A stretch of 64,000 nt of DNA from Tubiluchus corallicola (lineage: Eukaryota > Priapulida > Priapulimorpha > Priapulimorphida > Tubiluchidae), in contig JAQGDQ010000379.1 of assembly GCA_030141605.1 (NCBI GenBank), positions 161,673 to 225,672 of the forward strand, written 5' to 3'. Of the stretch, positions 37,201 through 50,400 are shown piece by piece (the first letter of the stretch is position 1; each line of letters starts with the position of its first letter). Made by a program: the position numbers and the translations under genes. The notes beneath the pieces are model-generated. The model was not told the origin of the DNA. It made no database searches and saw only the letters and a list, made by a program, of their open reading frames with translations.

Positions 37201-38453
37201 TAAACCCAAAGATGCCCAAAACAGGATATTTTCACAATGGTGTGCCTATTCCAGTGCCACCAGATGAAGTACTTGAGCTACAGCAGAAATTCAGCGAACC
37301 AGTTTTTCTTGTCTTGTTTTTTGACACTAAAAGGACATGGTAGGTTATTTTAACTTTATACTCGAAATATTTAATAGTTACAGTAAAAATGGTTTATCTC
37401 ATTAACTTTAATTTCATCTAATAAATGTGCAAAGATGAGTGAGTCAATATTCTGACCGTCTAACAATATTTCTGACTGATTCTCTTTAAAATCAAATGAA
37501 TCATGTTTGTCTTTCTCTTATGAACTCAGCTGTCACCTCAAACTTAAGCTCCACAACTCCCGTAATGGCAAAAAGGTTGTTTGAATCTAATAGACTAACA
37601 AACACAATATTAATCAGACACTTGTTGCATTTTAATGCATACTGTGTGCTAAAACCGTAACTACCTTACTAAAACAGGTGTATGTAAACTTGTTTGAATC
37701 GTGTGATCAAGTCTGCCCATCTCTTCTATTATAATGTTCATATGATGATGTACAAACCCTCCCATAAATTAAATTTAGATACCAAACTTGGAAGACAGAA
37801 AATTCATCCTTTATAGCTATGCAACCAAATTTAGCGTGTTAGATCACTCAGAATAAAGTGATTGTAACAAATTGAATGAATGTAGTTTTTTGACTAATTT
37901 TAGGACTGAATTTTTTGTGGGTTTTGAGGCCCCACCATACACCATAAGCCCCAGTAACTGAGGCAGCCCAACATTCATCTCTAAGACATTCCTAAGTTCA
38001 TCCCTAAAGTTCACAATCAATTATGAGTATTAAGTCTACAATAATCAGTCGTCCTAGGATGATGTGCAAAAGCAATGAAACTACAAATGGTAAAACTAAA
38101 AGTCAATCACGTCAGTCGGGTCTGAGTGACCTTATTCTAATTATAAAATTGATATTATCTCTATAATAGTGATTGTATTGTTTACAGGCAATGGCTTCCT
38201 AGGCACAATCTAACTGTAAAATTGTAATTTTCTCTATAATAATGATGTTATTGTTTACAGGCAATGGCTTCCTAGGCACAAGCTTGATCCTCTAGGTGTA
38301 AATCCGACGCTAGATAGCGCTAAACTTGTTTCCTCTCGTAAACCAGCAGAACGGAAAGCCGTGCGCACTGCATATCACAAAGCTATCAATCACCGGCGCA
38401 AAGTTGATGGCGACCCTACACTATCCGATCGTGACAGCAATGATGACTTCTAA
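25261..38453 (+). CDS. BRPF1: BRPF1-type bromodomain-PHD finger protein (peregrin), complete
   Basis: Coding exons: 25332-25985, 26810-27675, 28501-28897, 29468-29656, 30003-30131, 30923-31111, 31924-32149, 32385-32486, 33244-33516, 33844-34057, 34361-34694, 35612-35774, 36957-37063, 37197-37339, 38261-38453; 25261-25331 is untranslated. Total 4179 nt, 1392 residues, all phases consistent. Start is ATG 25332, or 25347, which gives [10 protein letters not shown] like the family's usual N-terminus. Domains: C2H2 finger (C28, C33, H46, H50), EPC-like region with [12 protein letters not shown]1 ([13 protein letters not shown], about 275-325), zinc knuckle and second PHD (to about 445), bromodomain (about 702-815, with YNAKDT), RRTAVLFGK plus GRPR linker, serine-rich acidic stretch, PWWP ([16 protein letters not shown], from about 1255). 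BRPF proteins scaffold MOZ/MORF and HBO1 acetyltransferases on histone H3; PHD-knuckle-PHD and PWWP read chromatin. It is slightly longer than vertebrate BRPF1 (about 1200). A single BRPF gene may equally be co-orthologous to BRPF1-3. Confidence 0.97.
26158..26648. mobile_element. Pogo/Tigger-like MITE in BRPF intron
   Basis: Left end CAGTAAGTCCTCATTTAATG (from 26158) and reverse-complemented right end CAGCAAGTCCTCGCTTAATG, with TA on each side (26156-26157 and 26649-26650). Start CAGTAAGTCCTC and TA duplication are typical of pogo/Tigger elements. 491 bp, no transposase; the 62-codon open frame inside is not a gene. It lies in the first intron between coding exons. Confidence 0.85.
30525..30640 (-). 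repeat. tRNA-like SINE head (minus strand)
   Basis: The reverse complement reads GTTGAGTGGCCAAATGGTTT (A-box-like, as in Leu/Ser tRNAs), then GACTGCAAAAACAAAGTC in the anticodon-arm position and GCATTCGAGAC (B-box-like). The acceptor stem does not close and the anticodon loop is abnormal, so I read it as a tRNA-derived SINE or tRNA relic in a BRPF intron. Confidence 0.55.
38136..38280 (+). repeat. 73-bp tandem duplication of the last BRPF acceptor site
   Basis: About 38136-38207 and 38208-38280 are two copies of a unit that ends ttgtttacaggcaatggctt plus cctaggcaca. The second copy continues into the true last exon (38261 onward). Splicing to the first copy (acceptor ending 38187) would read [12 protein letters not shown] and stop, cutting off the end of the PWWP domain. 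Nearly identical exonic bases but diverged intronic bases suggest the duplication is not brand new. Confidence 0.9.
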
Positions 38454-40049
38454 ACATTAACGTTTTCTTAAGTGATGTTTTTCATATAATTGTATTGACT
38501 TGTTAATGTAATGTAGCTTAGTTAACTTCTCTTGTTAAATAAGTAATATTCTAGGGAATCTATTGTATTCTTTCAAACTGTTATGCTAATTTCTAGCCTT
38601 ATAACTTGTTTAGACCGATTAAGTATATAGCACAAAGAAATGTATACTATTTAGTACTCCTTCCTTACAGAAACTAGAAAATATTTAGTATAATAATAAA
38701 AATAATTATGACTAGTTATTATCCCTTCATCCTAGTGAGACATTCTCCAAACTTTGCGGTACAGTGCCATTTCTGGTTCAGAATTCTAATTTTTATCATA
38801 AAAACTTGGTTTACTAATTGTGAAAATGCAGCTTGTGTCCCTTGATTATTACTGTATGATTAAGATACATCAGTTGAATATTATTTTGTTGTATTTACAT
38901 CATTATGTTTATCGCTGTACTTATTTTGTCTTAGTTCTTCTTTGAAAAAACTAGTTCTGTAAACATGTTAAATGTACGTGTCACTTTTTGCAATGTATGC
39001 CCCCAAAAATGTATGCACCAGTTATTATTGTTATTTGCAAAACAGAGTTGTCTCAATGCCTTGTGATGTTTTTCTTTTCTTGTAAAAAAAAATCTTAAAA
39101 TTTTACACTTGTTTATTTTAGTAATGAACATCCGTCATCACTGCTTAATTTTTAATCACTGATTAGTAAAAAGTGTAACTTGCTCAGTATTAGTGTTAAA
39201 ATTTTTATACCAAATTCGTATAGGGTCAAAGATGCTAGCTGAAGCTATTTGAAAGATTCGTATTTTTGATGTATGTTGTATTTCCAGAACAAATAGTAGG
39301 GAGAAATTTAACAGTGATATTGTCACCTTTTATTGGAATATAATTTCCCATCACTGAAAATCCAGTCCGAGTTCAGACACCAGTCTCCAGTAATTCACAG
39401 TGATGACACTAATACTTGTATCAGGCTAAATTGCCTTAGCTGGTCGAAACAGTGTAGCCTTTCCCCCCTGGTCTTTACACACTCCAGTATTTCCTTCTAT
39501 CTAATAATTGTTTGACTGAGGTAGCTGGTGCATAATATTTCAGAAGGTGTGTAGGCTATTCTGGAAAATGTCTAAATTTTTTATACGACAATTTATTTAA
39601 TGAATTATTTTTAATTTAGTTAAAATTATACAAGAAACAACACAATGCCAGCATGTTAATGTGTATCACTGGCTTATACTTTTACATAATAGTTGATTCA
39701 TACACCAGCTTTCTCATTTCTTTCTGTACAATTTTGAAGCACGTACAGCATTGTACACGCTCATTAGAATAGACTGCCACAAGCTGCACTAGACGCTGCA
39801 AACATAAATCAATTTAACAAAATAGAACCATACGTTGAAGAGACAGAAATTGCAAACTTGGAATATCTCCGTAATAGTTTACAGTGCTGCCACATTTAAT
39901 GTGTCTCCATGGCCTTTTACACGTATTGCACTCAAATACCATCTAAAAAAGTAAATAGACCCTGAAAAAGTGATGGTGACGATATATCGGTGCGTATGTG
40001 CCTTCCTAGGAACAATTCTTTTCAGCTTGTTCCTGTGCAGGTTTTCACA

Positions 40050-40490
40050 AAAACTTTACCTGAGGAATCCAGCCAAATAGAAAGAATATGCCTAAAATCT
40101 ATTACACCCTTCTTTTTAAATAATGCTCAAATCGCTGAAGAAAGTTGTATTAGAGACTTGCTAGTAACAATACCCAATGATCTCAAATGGAATTCCCATA
40201 TGAGTCATATCATTGCAAAAGCAAACAGTCATGCATTAGCATGATTAAGTGCTGTGTTATATCGAGAAATGCAGCAGTAATTATTCTTCCCTATAAAGTT
40301 GTTGTTCGACCTATTCTGGAATACGCGTCGGTTGTATGGTCACCCCAATATGCTACTCTCAAGAATGTTCTCGAAAGAACTTAGGATAGATGTACTCGTC
40401 TTGTTATTGATTTAGTCCCACTTCGATTTCTACTCTCGAGCAAAGGCATGATATTGTAGACCTTGTGAACTGCTTCAAAATAATTAGTGG
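40050..40490 (+). pseudogene. Decayed LINE ORF2 fragment (Jockey/CR1-like)
   Basis: Plus-strand reading gives IPNDLKWNSHMSHIIAKANS, then after a frameshift VVVRPILEYASVVWSPQYAT and LKNVLERT followed by a stop. This is the conserved segment between the RT and the end of ORF2 in Jockey/CR1-superfamily LINEs. It is the same family as 17040-17460 (SPQY...LKN..E.T shared) and is dead. Confidence 0.85.
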
Positions 40491-40791
40491 ATAAGGTATA
40501 CAGTGGTCGTGGACATTGCTGGCAGGATAAAATAAAGCGAAAGCGAATACATAAGAGAGATAAATTGCTTTGTAATGAGGTTTCGCCTATTGTGGAATTA
40601 ATGCCTTTGAAAAAATCGCGAAAATCGAAATTATTTGACTCAGAAATTATGGTAGTCATTATTGGAGTGGGCAGTTTAATAAATTTGTGTTCTTATGCTG
40701 GAAAAGTAATACTGAGGCACGTCAGTCGATCAAGGCTGTTCATAATTCCTTTATACTAGCAGGCATGCTTTATTCTTGTACGAAAACACTA

Positions 40792-40906
40792 TACGTGGGG
40801 TAACATGGGACTCTCGCGCTTGCTTGATATCCCCTTCAGCTGCTTCGCTAGCCCGTACCGTATACGCTGTACATGGAAATACTAGCAAGCCCGAACGTCC
40901 TACGTA
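40792..40906. mobile_element. Small inverted-repeat element
   Basis: The left end TACGTGGGGTAACATGGGAC, continuing TCTCGCGCTTGC, mirrors the right end, whose reverse complement starts TACGTAGGACGTTCGGGCTT. The left arm has an extra insertion of about 10 bp. A second locus (24327-24348) carries the same terminal motif with two changes. No coding capacity; family not recognised. Confidence 0.55.
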
Positions 40907-41422
40907 ACTAATGTTCTCAGACAACTGCTCAAGTATGTCATGTGGACTGCCTAGTAGTACGAGTAGTTGTAGTGCAACTACAAGTACAAGGCAATAAGTT
41001 ACGTCACTCACAAAATCTAATTGTTTGTTATTTATGAAGTAGATTACGCGTCGTCTCCTGAACTTTTGATAGCCCTTTCAGTGGTGAGGCCTAACACCTG
41101 TACTGCTGCAGCTGGACTCAGCTAGTTAGAAATAAAATGTTTTTTTATTTTTAGGTTAGAAAAGAATGTGTATCTAGATGAACTATTACAGCTCCATCTG
41201 TAGGACATCAATTGCAATCATTTGAACTGAAATGGCTGGGAAACTTAAGAGGTCTTTTTAGTTATCTTGGAATTTATAGCTACATTTATATAAACAATGT
41301 AAATGTGACAATTGTAATTTTGAGCTTAACTGTTTATGCTAGGGGTATTATATTAATTTAAGTTTGAATTCCTCTGGTTTGGCACAGAAAGTTGACAAAT
41401 CTGCCAATTTATACATTTTCAG

Positions 41423-44400
41423 TGAAAAGGGCATTTGGGATTTAGCAATAGAAGTTGCAGAAGCACAAGAATCTCAGCGCGGTAGGAACTAAAGTTGTTT
41501 GCTTTGTTTTATAGGTTTAAACGTCATGCATGCACAAAGAGGTTGCTTGGGCGCCATGTTCTACTACAGTGGGCACTGTTTATTAGATTCAAGGTTATTA
41601 GAATCAGTCATCTAACCGACTCAAAAACGTCTGGTACTCCTATTCAAATGCATATAAAAACTTATATTAATTGGCTATCAACTCAAATAACTTCATATAA
41701 TTGACTCAATGGTTTTCTTCAGGCACTTAAAATAAGATACTTGTGTGTGACTAAAGAGCATTTATGTCATCTTTACTTGGCTTTTGTGCTAAACAGTTTT
41801 GTTTGTAAGCAGGTACATTTATCATGCACTAACATGCTACAATGCTTTTCACAGAGCATTTAATTAGTTAAGATTCACATGAAACCTAGCATTTAAAGCT
41901 CTTACAGCTTCTACAGTGTCTACTAAGCCGAAGAGTCATGACTTATGTTTCTATACTAGTAGTACTACACCTTTTAGCTAATAGAATCAGTTGCTTAATT
42001 GGGTCGAAACTCTCCCCTCCTAAAGTGAGTCTATGAAGTGGTACCTCCTGTACAAATTCATTGGTCTGCTGTATGCCAAACAGTGGGTACCACTTTGTAT
42101 AACAGAAAAATTGTATTCAAATGTATGGCAAAAACAACCGTTGGGCGAATTGAAGTCTCGAATTGTTGTCGGAGTGCTGAAGATCACGTGATAGCAATCT
42201 CTCTCTATGCATGCATGGCATTTAAATCTGTTTTCTTTACACAAAAACTAGTGTTAGGGGTTTTTTGTTTCATAAAAATTCTTTAATTATTTTTGTGTTG
42301 TATAAAATGTACTACTGAGCAAAATAAGAATTAGTAGTAATCTGTTAGAAATAACTGGAACATGTTTGTAAGCAGATTTAAATTTAAAATTTATTTAGAA
42401 ACCATTTTTGTGACATTTCTTATCTAAGTGATTTTACAGATAGGCTGCAAAATGGATATTAGCAAAGGCTCTATAAAAACATTTTATGCTTAACCTGAGT
42501 TAACTTTAAATTATTATTATAGCAAGTGCAGAAAAAAGTTAATAGCAATAATAAATCATTGCATTTCTAAAGTAGCATATGTGTTCATTTAGTGCTGATA
42601 GTATACAGTTTCCAATTATCATATTAATTTTAATTTTCAGATGAAGAAAAGGACAGTTCTTCTACAGCCGAAGAGGCAAATCTGATTTTGCTTGGAAGTC
42701 AAAATTCAGTCAGTAATCATTGTAAAATGGAAAATTTTGCCATTTTCCAATCAGATTTTAGATTAGTTAATTTACAAAATTATTAGGGCATAGTATACTA
42801 CAAATTTGTTTGACTGTCCGGTTATACTACTGATACATTTTTTTTGTTATTTATTAATATTTATAATATTTAATATAAATATTACAGTCAAACCTCTTTA
42901 TACCACTCACTTTCTGACTGGAAAATAGTTGGCAAAATAGCGTTTTTGGCGTTATAACGCGGTGTATTAAATTTTGCCATAGATGAATCGCAAAGCAGTC
43001 AGACGTATGTATGCAGATTAGAGTCCTCAATTTTCACTCTAAAGGTTAATTAATTAAAAGAAGGTTATTAAATTAATCATTTATGAATAAATCACTCATC
43101 ATCTGTTTAAGAACTTTTTGTTTACATAAAAAACATGACGTGTTCTCAACTACTTATATAAAAGACAGTAGGCCTACTGCTCCATTAAACATGTATGTTT
43201 GTAAAAAGGTTAAGTCGTAACTACAAATTTCTTACTGGTATTGGTTTGAATGATTCTAATAAACAAGCAAATGTCATCCTTCTTGTTGGTGAAAAAAGAG
43301 CCACGCGTTTTCTATTATGTTCTATTTCTATTATGTCAGTTTCTATTATGACTACGTACCGGTACGTGGTACATTTATTGTGATTATACAATGTAAGGTA
43401 CAGCTTGCAAGCAATAAAAACATGATGACATGCATTCTTTTATACAATTCGTGATGTATAGCCAGTGTCTACTACTCAGCCGGACATGTAGCAGCCTTGT
43501 ACAGCGAGCATTAAGAAGCTGCTGGCGTTAGTTGAGAGACTTGTGACTGCTGGCTGTATTTCCCCTTTGAACACATATATTAATTTGCCTGGCGGATGGG
43601 AGGTAATGGGTGGCAGTAAATCCAATTAATTTAATAGAAATGCTTTCCCTGTTAATTTTTTTTATTTTTTTTTTACACTTAATTTTTTGTAAATATGTAA
43701 TTATTGTTATACACATCACATATGCTCAATTATATAGTTACTCATTTATTTTCACTTCAGGGAAAGACTTCAATTGCATTGAGATTAGCTGATAGGTAAG
43801 CGTTTTTGCTATTTTTATGTCATTACATAATCATTTACAGTTTTTCCATCCATTTAATTGTTCTTGCAGCCAAGCTTTTTGAAAAGTTCATTGCCACTGG
43901 AAGTGACTTTGATTACAGTGATTTGAATAAATGTAAGATTCCTTATCTTATTTGTACCATTTTATATCCTCTCATGCTAATGAACTGCAGTTTTTATTTA
44001 GTTATTTCCTTTATTTCAAACAAGACATTGCATAGGTTAGCATTTCAGAAAATGTTTTTACTATAAAAATCAGCTATACTGCTGTTTTTTATTGTCACAA
44101 TTTAGATCAAAAGCACAAGATTAGTTTGGTTCTTTTTGTGTGATTGGTTTGTAGTTATCTACATATTACATGCTGACTGATAAAAACTAACTGTACTGCA
44201 TTATTGTCAAACTAAACTCTCACTATAATATAAGCTTTTATAACTTAAAATCCTGCATTCGTTACAAATGATTTCTGGTTTCTAAACTCGTTTCTTATGA
44301 TTTTTTATCACTTTGTTGGTATTAAATTTGAAGAACCACCATTTTTTTAGACGAATGACGTTATTAGTACAGTCACAAGGTAACCAAAGATTGGTAAACA

Positions 44401-47400
44401 AAAACAAACATCTGTATCCAAAGACACTTTCTGTACCTCATACATCATTCTCACTCACTCGCGCCAAAGACGCGAAACATGGCAATCTTTACGGCAATGC
44501 ATGCGTTCGAAATTTGCCAGAAAAAAGTTTCTTTTGTTTAATAATAACTATGAATTCTTTGTGTAATCATAATAATGTGTTAAGAAAACTTCAATGTCTG
44601 TTGAGGTTATATAGGTCTTTAATAATGCAAGCTTATGTTGTGTCTCTGTGAGCAGTGATTTTATACTTCTGTGTTTATTCCTTGTTTTTATTATTATTTG
44701 CAGTGCTTGTTTCTTCTGTAATTGTATTCCTCTTTAGTGGGATATTTTTACGTGTTAATATTATTAAAAAAACTTTCCCAAAGATTAGTATCATTAATTA
44801 TGCAATTTTTTTTCTTGTTTTTTTCTTTTCTTATTGTTTCAACTGAAGTTGTGCCTAGAAATGTCCGCTTTTTCTTTTTTCTTAATTGTGTGATTTTTCA
44901 TTAATTTACAGATGCTAATATTTTTTCTTGTATAGAGATGATCAGCCTAAACCAACTACTGCACTGGAATATACTTACTCAAGACTGGGACGTGGTGCAA
45001 AATTAGTTAAAGATGTAATAAGCATTTGGGAATTAGGAGGAGGAACATCACTTACAAAACTTCTAGAAATACCCATAAATAAAAACAATATTCAGTAAGT
45101 ATTGACAGATTTGTTTAATAACAGAGTAGCATCCATTATACTGTTAATAAGCTTCACACATGCTTCTTTAATTTATTGCTAATTGTTTACTAATCTTATT
45201 GGCTTATTCCAAGAAATATAGTTGTGAAAAGTTACTAAACTCTGTAAAATAAAAATAGTAAGATAAAATGAAGCAACAGAAATTGTCATATTACATTCAA
45301 TAGGTCATAGGTCATTTGCTGTTCTGCCTGCTTATCCACATGAGGACACTTTTGAACACTATCATCTTTGAAATGCAGATTAAAACATACTTATTTAAAA
45401 TAGCAAACAGTCTTTAAAGTAATCAAATTATTAGTCTTGTCAGTGTGTTTTTATGTATTTAATTATTGTAGCTTTTATGAAGTTTCATAGGCTGACTATT
45501 TAACCTTGTGAACTTTTTTAAATTCTGTCCTGATTTTAGATATTTTTGTCTATTATGTTGTCTGTCGTATTGTCTATAGATTTAGACGTTATACAAAGTT
45601 ATAGGAAATCGAAGGAGCAATTGTGAAATGTTAAAAGATTCAAAAATGTTAAAAATTTGCAACTCTATTGCTCTACCCCTCCCAAAGAGTAGAGTTCAGT
45701 AAATTTATTGTGATTGTTTTTGTTATTTTAATTATGGATAAAAGAGCATTTTGTCAAGTTCAATTGACACCCAAAGTAGGAAACAATGTTTAAATTTTGG
45801 TGTTTACATGCAAGAGTGACCAAAATCATTGAATGTTGTAGGAGCATTACTGTTGCCATTGTGCTCGATTTGTCTCAACCTGAATCAATGTGGTCAACGG
45901 TGGAAACCTTACTTCAAGCAACGCGATCCCGTCTTGATGCAGCCATTAATGAAACAGCAAATTCTACAATAGCAGCTGCACTGAAGAAAAATACATTACA
46001 GAGAGTTGGAGAGCACCATGCCGACATTAACGTGATAAAACCATTTCCAGTTCCATTAATTATCATTGGAAATAAATACGATATTTTCCAAGTAAGCAGG
46101 GGAATCTTTTAATGCATTTTGTTAGCTAGCTTTATTAGAAACGGCAAAAACGCTCTTCTAAATTATTGCTTGTTGAAGATAAATACTAGGGCGTACTTAA
46201 ATTAACTGCTATGATTAATAGTATAAATATTTCTTGGTTTGTTCACAGAAATGTTAAGTTACTAAGTGTGCTTATAAACAGAAATATATTGTTAGTGGTA
46301 GCTTACGATTACGTTAATACTTTACTTGCTTGTAAAATTGAGAAAATTTAAGTTTTGAGTTCTAAGACAATAAACCCATCTGTTCATACCTGCGTTTTTG
46401 AATGGTCATAATTTTTTCTTTTCACGTTTTAGGATAAGTTTGATTCTGAAAAGAGAAAAGTTGTTTGTAGAACACTACGGTTTTTGGCTCATATGAATGG
46501 AGCTGCATTACAAGTAAGTAATGCTTACATTAATGATGGTAAAAATCCACAATTATTTAATTTTTGGTACTAAATTTAAAAGACAGGAATTGCAAAAGTC
46601 CTACTAACGATTCTCTGTTTACGAGGCAGATGCGTTAGACCACTACGCCACTACATTTCCCAGTGATCAGTGCAGTCCAAAGTTCGTCATCGTTAGCTGA
46701 TCAAGTAAAATTCAGGCTTTCGAATGTCAGATCAGTCACACTTTAGTGATTCTAGCTAATTAGACTTCTTTTATATAACTGATGAATTTTTAGCTTGAAA
46801 TTTCCTTATGTCATTAATTATTATATTAAATTTTAATTAATTTTGGCTTTGTACCATTGTTAATTATAATCTGGACATTAAGATTATAATTATTGATGCT
46901 TACGTTAGCTTCTAAGATTGTGTATTCATGTAATACCGCTTTAATTAGAATGTAATTACAAAAGTCTTCTGCCAAATTCATATTTATTAAATAAATTGGC
47001 TTTAAGGCTTTTAAGTGACTCTAATAAGGATTTTATGAAGTAGTTGAAGTGCATAAAACACAGATAATGAAATGTATGACATCACAAATGAGGTGATAGG
47101 AATCAAATCTAATCAAATTTTTTGGTTTTTATTTTGATATGTGAATGACGTGATGCTTATCTGACAAATGTTCAAATTTAATTGAATCAGCACTTGCAAC
47201 TTGAGTAGGTAATGAGTTCCAAATTTCAGGAGTGGAATTTACATTCATAAAAATGAAGCAAATTGGTTTCTGAAATATAAAGGATTTAAAATGAATTGGC
47301 ACAGTTTGAACAATGTACTTTTTCTACAATTGTAATGGACAAGTTTCAAAATTTGTATAAAGTTTTAATGTTTTTGCAAGTGTAATTAGCTGCTTCATTA

Positions 47401-50400
47401 GTCTCCAAAAGTTGAGAGTCAAAACTTTTAAGCTCCTGCTTGCAAAAGTTCAAGTAAACTAGTAAGTTAGTGCCTGCATTTGAACAATCTCATTTGAGTC
47501 AAAGTTCTAGTATTCTACAATAGCCTAGTAAAAAACTCAGTTTAGTAGCTCAGTATTTAATTAAAATTATTTATTCTTAAGTCGGCTAATCTAGATGCAG
47601 ATTTAACTTGACATCTGAATCACAAAACTAAAACTGTAACAGAAAAATTTATTATAAAATACTCAAATGGTTAATTGTTTTCTCAATTTGAAATTTCGTT
47701 GATTTGTGTTTTGGCCAAAGTTGACATATACTTAAATTATGCTGCAGCTGCATAAACCAAGTAGCCAAGGAGTAACAGAAATGTCATTCTATTTTTTATA
47801 TGTTTTTTCCATTCTGTTTGTTTTATGCCTAGAATCTCATTATTTATGTCTGGTTAATAGGAGACAAGTTAGATGACCGGGTGTGGTTATGTTGTACCCT
47901 GATATTGCACCTTTGAATTGTGCTTACGGGATTGTGTATATTAATTTTATGATTATGTTATATTATGTATTGGTTGTCCATTGCCCAGTCCACTGTCACT
48001 GAAAAATGAATTATATAAATCTTTCTTTGCCAATTTCCAAAGAGGTGAAAACAATAAATTTTCCAAATTCATCTTTCAGAGATAATGGTTACACACAAAT
48101 TATACTTGCTGTTATCTATTATTGTATACGTGTGCTTGTATAGCAAAATCATCCATAAGTCGGTAATTAAGCTTTTCTAGGTATTCACATATCGTGAATG
48201 TCCATTTCATGAGGATCATTTTGATACTAAGTTCATCGCTCTATGTTATTTTTAAGCTGAGATAATCCATGTTGAAGTTGAGATGCAGGCTACGCGTTGA
48301 AAAACATAACATTGAAAAAATAGCTGTTAAAGTTAGCCATTGTTTTTTTGTCGCATTTCAACAAAAATACTTAAACACCGCACAAATGTTGGTTGCTACA
48401 GACTTTGCAAGAACACATTGAAGTTATGTTTAAATCCAGTAGATGGCTCTTACTGATGAAGATCTGGGCTTAGCAACAGAAAAAAAAACCCGAAGCAAAA
48501 TGACTGCTTCTACGAACTACTATCGGAGTTTGAAAATAAGAGCTTTTTACAATTACAGTATTAGTTTTTAGCCAGAAAAGTGGGTACGAGGTTATAAAAT
48601 TAATTTTTTAATACTTTTTGGACATTTTCTTGATAATGTGCTGCTAGAATATAACAGTGCAATACATTCAGTATTTGTTTTATCAAAAAACAAAAAAATT
48701 AACATTTGGCCAAATTTTTGGTGTATTCTATTTTGAAGCATCATAACATAGTTTTAACCATGCCGACTTATGGACAGTTTTGGTTTACAAGCACACATGT
48801 GCTGTTTAGATAATATTATGAAAACAGTCGGCTTTCTTTTACATTGCACTATATTAGTAGGACAGCATTTGTTTTGTTGTTGTCTGACTTTGTCTTTGTA
48901 GTTTTGCAGTACAAAGATTGATAGTTTAATGCAAAGGATGAGAGTGTTACTTGCACTGACTTGCTTTCCATCCAGTAAAAGGTAGGTATGTCTATTTACT
49001 GTTACTTGTACTGTGACAACCGCAAGTTTTGTGAGAAAAGATAAATGCACTAAACTACGTTTAACTCGAACTGGTATAATTTGAATTCTTGTGTATCTCA
49101 AACAGATCTCCCTTTCGTTTTTCCTTTTACTAAACATTGTGTAACTCCGTCCAAATTCACGGTACCTTTTTTAAGAATCTGATTCAAATTGTCTCGCCTA
49201 TCTCCAACAAGCCTCGCTGGTGAGAAGTCCTACGCAAAAGTGTTTTACGATTTTAACTGCTAGTTTCAGTAAAAATGCTAAAATTTCTTGTATTACCTTA
49301 GCGTAACAAATGTGGTTTAATGTAGATCACTATATTATTATTGCCAAATTCTAACAACCATGTTACTCAGGCTATAATAGATGTAGGCTGTTCATTTTAT
49401 TTTTCATTTTTCACAAAAATTGTTGTTCGATATTTGATTAAAGGCTCAGTTTGTTACTTTCTCAGGCTGTAATGTTACTAGTGTATTGTCGGTCATTGAT
49501 GAGGGACTCAGGCTTGTTTTCTTGGGAACATTGTCTAACTCTAACCTTTGCATAACTCGACCAATTTTCCCCTCCCAAAGTGTTCGAGTTACGCATAGTT
49601 TACTGTAGTTCAATTTGCTATATTAAATTTGTAAATTCTTTTCACGTAGCTTCATAATATTTATAAATGTTCAATTTTTCATTTTAGGACAGATGAGAAA
49701 GAGCACAAAATAATGTCAGACCATAACAAACCTATTATTGTACCATTTGGCGCAGATACTTTAGAAAATATTGGATCACCTTTAGCTCAAGATGGAGACA
49801 TAGGAAATGTGGCAGCACGAACAGCGATTGATTTATGGAAGCAGCGTTTCATTGATTATTTTCCTCAAGAAGTAAGTTTCTAAGATTATAATTGTATTTG
49901 ATTGTGCAAATCTGAGCAACTAATTAAATTTGACGCCAAATTTAAAAAATGAAATGTGGAAAAGTTAGAACACTCTCTGAGTTTGAACAAGGAACCTTCT
50001 GCATGCAAGGCAGATGTCGTTACCGTTTCACTACCGTGTTCCCCAGCAATCATGTCAGTCCAAAGTGTATCCCTTATAACTGGCCAACCAACTCAGCATT
50101 TCCAATGTTAGAGATCGCTCACACTCGAGTGAGACTATGTTCAAACTGTTTCCCATTTCCTGTTTTTCAATTTTGAATTCAAATTCAGTTAGTTGTGGAT
50201 TTGTACCTGCAATAGTAACTATGTTGCTAGTAAATATTAATGCTATAAATAATTAATTATGTTTGTATCTGCATAACAAGATAATGAGTGCTTTTTATTT
50301 TTGTGCTGCAAGAGATGTTCTTATCTAATATTTTCAACATTATTGCTGGTATTGATTGGTTTGTTCAAGGACTTAAGTGTTCTCATGCTTGCTTCTGACA

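Larger units (their letters stand above)
38454..41420. other. Intergenic region between BRPF and DYNC2LI1
   Basis: The first part is the BRPF 3' untranslated region; an AATAAA-like signal appears near 38693. No gene is supported in 38800-40040 or 40500-40790. The region holds the LINE fragment 40050-40490 and the inverted-repeat element 40792-40906. The promoter of the dynein gene should lie in 40910-41420, but I see no clear core element. Confidence 0.6.

Noticed and set aside
38188-38226. Additional genuine BRPF exon
   Set aside because: It is a duplicated copy of the start of the last exon; it stops within 12 codons, while the true exon continues the conserved PWWP.
42020-42286. Opposing open frames of 74-82 codons in a DYNC2LI1 intron
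   Set aside because: No family similarity or splice-site support.
48754-49137. 127-codon minus-strand open frame
   Set aside because: It overlaps the real plus-strand DYNC2LI1 exon 48902-48981 and the start of a pogo-like element.
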